A stretch of DNA of 64,000 bases from positions 159,774-223,773 of the forward strand of contig NZ_JACHJH010000008.1 in assembly GCF_014203555.1 (NCBI RefSeq), in the 5' to 3' direction. Every line of letters starts with the position of its first letter. The stretch's first letter is position 1. Below are positions 59,341 through 64,000 of the stretch, one piece after another. Under the pieces are notes generated by a model. The model saw nothing but the letters and a program-made list of their open reading frames with translations, ran no database searches and was not told where the DNA came from. Position numbers and translations under genes: made by a program. This stretch comes from Streptomyces olivoverticillatus. Its GTDB lineage: Bacteria; Actinomycetota; Actinomycetes; Streptomycetales; Streptomycetaceae.

Positions 59341-60801
59341 ATGACCCATGCTTCCGTGCAGCCGGAGACCACGGCCGAGGACGCGGGCGCGGGCTCGCGC
59401 CCGCCCGCCGGACGGTCCTGGCTCGACCGCTGCTTCCACATCTCCGAACGGGGCTCCACGCTCGCCCGCGAAGTGCGCGGCGGCATCACGACGTTCATGG
59501 CGATGAGCTACATCCTGCTGCTCAACCCCCTGATCCTGTCCGGCCCGGACGCCGGCCGGCACACCCTCGCCCGCGGCGCCCTGATCACCGCCACCGCCTT
59601 CGCCGCGGCGGTGTCCACCCTGCTGATGGGCCTGATCGGCAAGGTGCCGCTGGCGCTCGCGGCCGGACTCGGCGTCTCCGGCGTGCTCTCCACCCAGGTC
59701 GCCCCGCACATGACCTGGCCGCAGGCGATGGGCATGTGCGTGATCTACGGCGTGGTCATCATGCTGCTGGTGCTCACCGGACTGCGCGAGCGCGTCATGA
59801 ACGCCATTCCGCTGGCGCTCAAGCACGCGATCACCATGGGCATCGGGATGTTCATCGCCCTGATCGGGCTGGTGAAGGCCGGGTTCGTGCACGCGGCGAA
59901 GGCGGGTGGGCCGGTCACCCTGGGCCCGGCGGGCGAACTGTCCGGCTGGCCCGTGCTGCTGTTCTGCGTCACCCTGCTGCTGATCTTCATGCTCCAGGCC
60001 CGCGAGGTGCCCGGCGCCATCCTCATCGGCATCGTCGTCGGCACCGTCCTCGCCGTCGTCGTCAACGCGACCGGCGACCTCGGCCCCCGCACCTGGCAGA
60101 ACGGCGCACCCGAACTCGACGGCAGCGCGGTCTCCATGCCCGACTTCTCGCTCTTCGGCCACGTCGAGTTCGGCGGCTGGTCCCAGGTCGGCGGCGCGAC
60201 CGTGACAATGATCGTCTTCACCCTGGTGCTGGCAGGCTTCTTCGACGCCATGGCCACCATCATCGGCGTGGGCACCGAGGCGGGCCTGGCCGACGAGCGC
60301 GGCCGGATGCCCGGCCTGAGCCGGGCGCTGCTCGTCGACGGCGCGGGCGGGGCGATCGGCGGCGCGGCGGGCGCCTCGGGCCAGACCGTCTTCATCGAGT
60401 CGGCGACCGGCGTCGGCGAGGGCGCCCGCACCGGCCTGTCCTCCGTGGTGACCGGCCTGATCTTCGCGGCCTGCCTGTTCTTCACCCCGCTCACCCGGAT
60501 CGTGCCCGGCGAGATCGCCGCGGCGGCGCTGGTCGTCATCGGCGCCATGATGATGAGCCACGCCCGCCACGTCGACTGGACGGACCGGGCGGTGGCCATC
60601 CCCGTCTTCCTGACCGTGGTGCTGATGCCGTTCACGTACTCCATCACCGTGGGCGTCGGCGGCGGCGTCATCGCCTACACGGCCATCAGGGCCGGGCAGG
60701 GCAAATGGCGCGAACCCGGCGCCTTCATGTGGGCGTTGAGCCTGGTCTTCGCCGGCTACTTCGCCCTGCACCCGATCGAGCAGTGGCTGGGCGTGAAGTA
60801 A
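59341..60801 (+). CDS. NCS2-family purine permease (AzgA-like)
   Basis: A 486-residue membrane transporter of 12-14 helices. AREVRGGITTFMAMSYILLLNP is the start of the AzgA-type domain; GQTVFIESATGVGEGARTG is the characteristic loop. Family members import hypoxanthine, guanine or adenine with protons. It lies between the dehydrogenase and XdhC, supplying substrate. ATG at 59341 has GGAG upstream. Confidence 0.93.
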   Translation: MTHASVQPETTAEDAGAGSRPPAGRSWLDRCFHISERGSTLAREVRGGITTFMAMSYILLLNPLILSGPDAGRHTLARGALITATAFAAAVSTLLMGLIGKVPLALAAGLGVSGVLSTQVAPHMTWPQAMGMCVIYGVVIMLLVLTGLRERVMNAIPLALKHAITMGIGMFIALIGLVKAGFVHAAKAGGPVTLGPAGELSGWPVLLFCVTLLLIFMLQAREVPGAILIGIVVGTVLAVVVNATGDLGPRTWQNGAPELDGSAVSMPDFSLFGHVEFGGWSQVGGATVTMIVFTLVLAGFFDAMATIIGVGTEAGLADERGRMPGLSRALLVDGAGGAIGGAAGASGQTVFIESATGVGEGARTGLSSVVTGLIFAACLFFTPLTRIVPGEIAAAALVVIGAMMMSHARHVDWTDRAVAIPVFLTVVLMPFTYSITVGVGGGVIAYTAIRAGQGKWREPGAFMWALSLVFAGYFALHPIEQWLGVK

Positions 60802-60812
60802 AGGAGAGCGTC

Positions 60813-62009
60813 GTGCTGGACATCGCCGAGGAACTCGGCCGGTGGTGCGCCGAAGGCCGCGACTTCGCCGTCGCCACGGTCGTCGCGGTCACCGGCAGCG
60901 CCCCCCGGCAGCCGGGCGCCGCGCTGGCCGTCGACAAGGACGGCACGGCGATCGGCTCCGTCTCCGGCGGCTGCGTGGAGGGCGCGGTCTACGAACTGTG
61001 CGCCCAGGCCCTGGAGAGCGGGGAGCCGGTGGTCGAACGCTTCGGCTTCTCCGACGAGGACGCCTTCGCCGTAGGCCTGACCTGCGGCGGCGTGCTCGAC
61101 GTCCTCGTCGCACCGGTACGGGCCGCAGAGCGCGTACGGCCCGTGCTGGCCGAAGCGCTGTCCGCTGCCGCGCGCGGCGAGGCGGTGGCCCTCGCCCGCG
61201 TGGTCAGCGGCCCGCCCGGAACGGCCGGCCGCGCCCTCGCCGTCCGCCCCGGCGGCAGCTGGACGGGCACGCTGGGCGGGCCGCCGGAGCTGGACGCCGC
61301 GGCGGCCCGGGAGGCCACCGCCCTGCTGGAGGCCGGGCGCACCGGCACGGTGCGGACGGGGACGGAGGGCGCGCGCTGCGGAGAGCCGGTGGTCCTGCTC
61401 GTGGAGACCAGCGTGCCCCCGCCCCGCATGATCGTCTTCGGGGCCGTCGACTTCGCGGCGGCGCTCGTCGGCGCGGGCAAGTTCCTCGGCTATCACGTCA
61501 CCGTCTGCGACGCCCGCCCGGTCTTCGCCACGCCCGGCCGCTTCCCCGGCGCCGATGAGGTGGTGACCGACTGGCCGCACCGCTACCTCGACGCGCAGGC
61601 TGCGGCCGGCCGCCTCGACGGCCGTACGGTGCTGTGCGTACTGACCCACGACGCGAAGTTCGACGTGCCGCTGCTGGAGCGCGCGCTCCGGCTGCCCGTT
61701 GCCTACGTCGGAGCGATGGGCAGCCGTCGGACGCACGCCGACCGGCTGGCCCGGCTGCGGGCGACGGGGCTGGGGGAGCGGGAACTGGCCCGGCTGCGCT
61801 CGCCGATAGGCCTCGACCTCGGCGCGCGCACCCCGCAGGAGACGGCCCTGTCGATCGCCGCCGAGATCGTCGCGCTGCGGCGCGGCGGCTCCGGAACCCC
61901 GCTGACCGGCGGACACCGGCCCATCCACCACGCCCTGGTGCCCTGTCAGCCGTCGCGGAGGCCGGAAGATCACGCGCTGACGCCCTGTGCAAGCATGCAC
62001 AGCGCATGA
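60813..62009 (+). CDS. xdhC: XdhC-family molybdenum-cofactor insertion protein
   Basis: A 398-residue protein. The N-terminal XdhC/CoxI domain contains VVAVTGSAPRQPGAAL, with IGSVSGGCVEGAVYE. The C-terminal Rossmann domain contains YHVTVCDARPVFATPGRFPGA split in two helices and VAYVGAMGSRRTHADRLARL. It matures xanthine dehydrogenase by delivering and sulfurating its Mo cofactor. GTG start after AAGGAGAG (60801-60808) directly behind the permease stop, so last gene of the operon. Confidence 0.93.
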   Translation: MLDIAEELGRWCAEGRDFAVATVVAVTGSAPRQPGAALAVDKDGTAIGSVSGGCVEGAVYELCAQALESGEPVVERFGFSDEDAFAVGLTCGGVLDVLVAPVRAAERVRPVLAEALSAAARGEAVALARVVSGPPGTAGRALAVRPGGSWTGTLGGPPELDAAAAREATALLEAGRTGTVRTGTEGARCGEPVVLLVETSVPPPRMIVFGAVDFAAALVGAGKFLGYHVTVCDARPVFATPGRFPGADEVVTDWPHRYLDAQAAAGRLDGRTVLCVLTHDAKFDVPLLERALRLPVAYVGAMGSRRTHADRLARLRATGLGERELARLRSPIGLDLGARTPQETALSIAAEIVALRRGGSGTPLTGGHRPIHHALVPCQPSRRPEDHALTPCASMHSA

Positions 62010-62039
62010 CACGTTGATCCTCCGACCCAGAGAGCCGCT

Positions 62040-63854
62040 TTGTCACCTTTCAGACCCGGGTGGCCCCGGACCCGCACCCTGGCCATCGCCCTCGCCATGG
62101 CCGCCTGCGGTACGACCGCCACTGCCACCGTGGCCGTCGCCGCCCCCTCGCCCTCGCCCAAGAGCCTCGCCCGCGCCGCTGAGGACTACTGGACCGCCGA
62201 GCGCATGGCCGCGGCCAAGCCCGTCGAGGCCGGCCCCACGGCGAAGCCCGCCGGCAAGCCCGCCTCCGGCCTCGTGCAGTCCCCCCGCTCCCGGATAGCC
62301 GCGCCGGCCGGCACGCCCCAGGGCGTTTACGGCGACGGCATACCCATGGTCGGCACCTTCTTCAGCAGCGCCGGGCCGGCCGGCGCCACCTACTGCACCG
62401 CCAGCGTCGTGCAGAGCGCCGGACGCAACCTGGTGCTGACCGCCGGGCACTGCGCCAAGTCGATGGCCGACGGCGGACAGCGCATCTTCGTACCGCAGTA
62501 CCGCAAGGGCAAGGACGCGGCAAACCAGCCGTACGGCGTCTTCCCCGTGGACAAGGTCTTCGTCGACCCGCGCTACACCAAGAACAGCACGGGCCCCGAC
62601 TCCAACCTCGACTTCGCCTTCGCCCGCGTCGGCGTCAACGCCCAGGGCGCCAAGGTCGAGGACAGGACCGGCGGGCTCCGGCTGACCAGCACGCCCCGCT
62701 GGACCAGCACCGTCAACGTCCTCGGCTACCCCGGCTCGCACAACCCCGACCAGCGCGCCATAGGCTGCACCGTGCCGACCACCCGGCTGCCCGGCTACCG
62801 CCAGATGCAGATGAAGTGCGGCGGCTACTACGGCGGTGTCTCCGGCAGCCCGTGGATCACCAACTACGACGCCAAGTCCGGCACGGGCGACGTCGTCGGC
62901 AACGTCGGCGGCTGGTACGGCGGCGGCGACGCCGCCAACGACGACTGGGTGAGCTACTCGCCGGTCTACGACCACGAGATCCAGGACCTGTACCAGGACG
63001 CCGTCGCCGACCGCACTCCCGTGCGCGCCGCCGCCTACCAGCAGCCCTCGGACGCGGGCCGGCTGCCCGGCGCCGCCTCGACCTGGAGCCACGCCTCCTA
63101 CACCGTCCCCGGCGACTTCACCGGCGACGGGCGCGAGGACCTGATGACCGTCTGGAGCGACGGCGAGGTCAGCCTGTACGCCGGCGACGGCGCGGGCGGC
63201 TTCTCGGGCGAGAAGCAGCTGGCCAAGCCCAAGAGCTACTGGACGCGCGCCCGCGCGGTGACCTCCGGGGACTTCAGCGGCTCCGGCCTGCCGGATGTGC
63301 TGGTCCGCTGGGACACCGGCAAGGTCAGCTACTACGAGGACGTGACCGCCGCCGGGTTCGCCAAGGAGTACACGCTCGCGAGCGCCGGCTCCGCGTGGAA
63401 GGGCGCCGTGCAGATCACGGCGGGCCGCTTCAACTCGGCGCAGAAGGCGAACGACTTGATCGTCCGCTGGGCCGACGGCAAGGTCACCCTCGAAAGCGGC
63501 GTGAGCGCCTCGGGCCTGGGCACCGAGCGCAAGCTGGCCGACTCCGGGTCCTTCTGGCGCAACTCCGCCTCGCTCACCGCCCTCCAGCCGTCCGGACAGG
63601 ACCGCTCCAATGTGGTGGTGCGCTGGTCCGACGGCTCCCTGGGCAGCTTCGCCCTCTCCGGCAGCGGGCTGTCGGGCACCCGTCTGCAGGCACCCAACGC
63701 CTCGTGGACGCAGACCGTGATGACCGCCGGCGACTTCTCCTCCAGCGGCCGCCGCGACGACCTGGTCGTGCGCTGGTCCAACGGCGAGACCTCGCTCTAC
63801 GACGGCACGGCGCAGGGCGCGCTCGGCACCTGGACGCCGCTCGTCCAGCCCTGA
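62040..63854 (+). CDS. Secreted trypsin-like protease with C-terminal VCBS/FG-GAP repeats
   Basis: A 604-residue extracellular protein. The signal peptide (RTRTLAIALAMAACGTTATATVAVAA) is best cut after AVAA; an MAAC box is a weaker lipoprotein-like alternative. The S1 domain has His in VLTAGHCAKS, Asp in SNLDFAFARV and Ser in GVSGSPW. About five repeats of some 48 residues follow, each with GDFTGDG-like or VRWSDG strands (such as DDLVVRWSNGETSLYDG), as in FG-GAP/VCBS beta-propellers. The start is TTG at 62040; a later ATG would cut the signal peptide. Confidence 0.9.
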   Translation: MSPFRPGWPRTRTLAIALAMAACGTTATATVAVAAPSPSPKSLARAAEDYWTAERMAAAKPVEAGPTAKPAGKPASGLVQSPRSRIAAPAGTPQGVYGDGIPMVGTFFSSAGPAGATYCTASVVQSAGRNLVLTAGHCAKSMADGGQRIFVPQYRKGKDAANQPYGVFPVDKVFVDPRYTKNSTGPDSNLDFAFARVGVNAQGAKVEDRTGGLRLTSTPRWTSTVNVLGYPGSHNPDQRAIGCTVPTTRLPGYRQMQMKCGGYYGGVSGSPWITNYDAKSGTGDVVGNVGGWYGGGDAANDDWVSYSPVYDHEIQDLYQDAVADRTPVRAAAYQQPSDAGRLPGAASTWSHASYTVPGDFTGDGREDLMTVWSDGEVSLYAGDGAGGFSGEKQLAKPKSYWTRARAVTSGDFSGSGLPDVLVRWDTGKVSYYEDVTAAGFAKEYTLASAGSAWKGAVQITAGRFNSAQKANDLIVRWADGKVTLESGVSASGLGTERKLADSGSFWRNSASLTALQPSGQDRSNVVVRWSDGSLGSFALSGSGLSGTRLQAPNASWTQTVMTAGDFSSSGRRDDLVVRWSNGETSLYDGTAQGALGTWTPLVQP

Positions 63855-63874
63855 CCCGGGCACGTCACACGCTT

Positions 63875-63961
63875 TAGGGGCGGGGGGGGGGCCGGGGCGG
63901 CGCCCCCCCCCCCCCCCGGCCCCCCCCCGCCCCGGGGGGGGGCCCCGCCCCCCGCCGCCCC
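63875..63961. other. Homopolymeric G/C tract near the window end
   Basis: After the last gene comes a run of G and C tracts including 15 consecutive C at 63903-63917. Streptomyces DNA is GC-rich but seldom has such long runs. This is probably low-quality or collapsed sequence at a contig end. Confidence 0.6.
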
Positions 63962-64000
63962 GAGAAAGAGGGAGTGAGCACGGCGAGGGGGGTGGGGAGG

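Noticed and set aside
62043..63863. 606-codon minus-strand ORF opposite the trypsin-like protease
   Set aside because: Antisense shadow rich in Gly/Ala/Val/His without domains.

Overview
The window is high-GC DNA with strong G/C third-codon bias. It carries gene families typical of Streptomyces: a SAV2148-type HEPN protein, DUF2637, an SRRHVDL-type sulfur leader peptide, a DtxR/DmdR-type iron box, a TreX/Y/Z trehalose cluster, and GTG/TTG or apparently leaderless starts. It is best read as chromosomal DNA of a Streptomyces or close relative. No rRNA, tRNA, CRISPR array or insertion sequence was recognised. The last ~125 bases are homopolymeric G/C and look like unreliable end sequence.

Layout. 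1-2.1 kb: partial ZapE ATPase, a RibD-like reductase and a UspA-like protein. 2.1-6 kb: a MacB/FtsX-type ABC exporter divergent from a two-component system. 6-7.9 kb: murC and msrB. 7.9-15.7 kb (minus): glgX, treY, an acetyltransferase and treZ, converting alpha-glucan to trehalose. 15.9-23.2 kb: HEPN protein, DnaQ-like exonuclease, M43 metalloprotease, APH-like kinase, macrolide-type glycosyltransferase and secreted subtilase. 23.3-26.3 kb: an HTH-NACHT-LRR (NLR-like) protein with a divergent 38-aa hydrophobic peptide ORF. 26.3-27.8 kb: NmrA-like oxidoreductase and MarR regulator sharing a three-site operator.

27.8-37.2 kb (minus) is one sulfur-assimilation block: leader peptide, sulfite reductase, zinc-ribbon protein, cysH, cysC, cysD, cysN, a cysteine-ending small ORF, ssuA, ssuB, ssuC and sirohydrochlorin chelatase. 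It activates and reduces sulfate, imports sulfonates, and makes siroheme for the sulfite reductase.

37.3-44.5 kb: acetyltransferase, GAF regulator, BrkB membrane protein, RsgA GTPase preceded by an overlapping uORF, an AdaA-AlkA fusion with Ogt (alkylation repair), and DUF456. 44.5-49 kb: LuxR-type regulator, PP2C-like protein lacking metal-ligand Asp residues, HATPase anti-sigma-like protein and DUF2637 membrane protein. 49-53.4 kb: FhuF-like protein under an iron box, GntR regulator, helical-repeat protein and Ser/Thr kinase. 53.5-62 kb: PucR regulator divergent from a full purine-catabolism operon (xanthine dehydrogenase FAD, FeS and Mo subunits, purine permease, XdhC). 62-63.9 kb: secreted trypsin-like protease with beta-propeller-type repeats.

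The best candidates for undescribed biology are the HTH-NACHT-LRR gene with its tiny divergent partner, the cysteine-ending ORF between cysN and ssuA, and the RsgA uORF. Further candidates are the degenerate HEPN and PP2C proteins and several strong palindromes lacking an assigned regulator.
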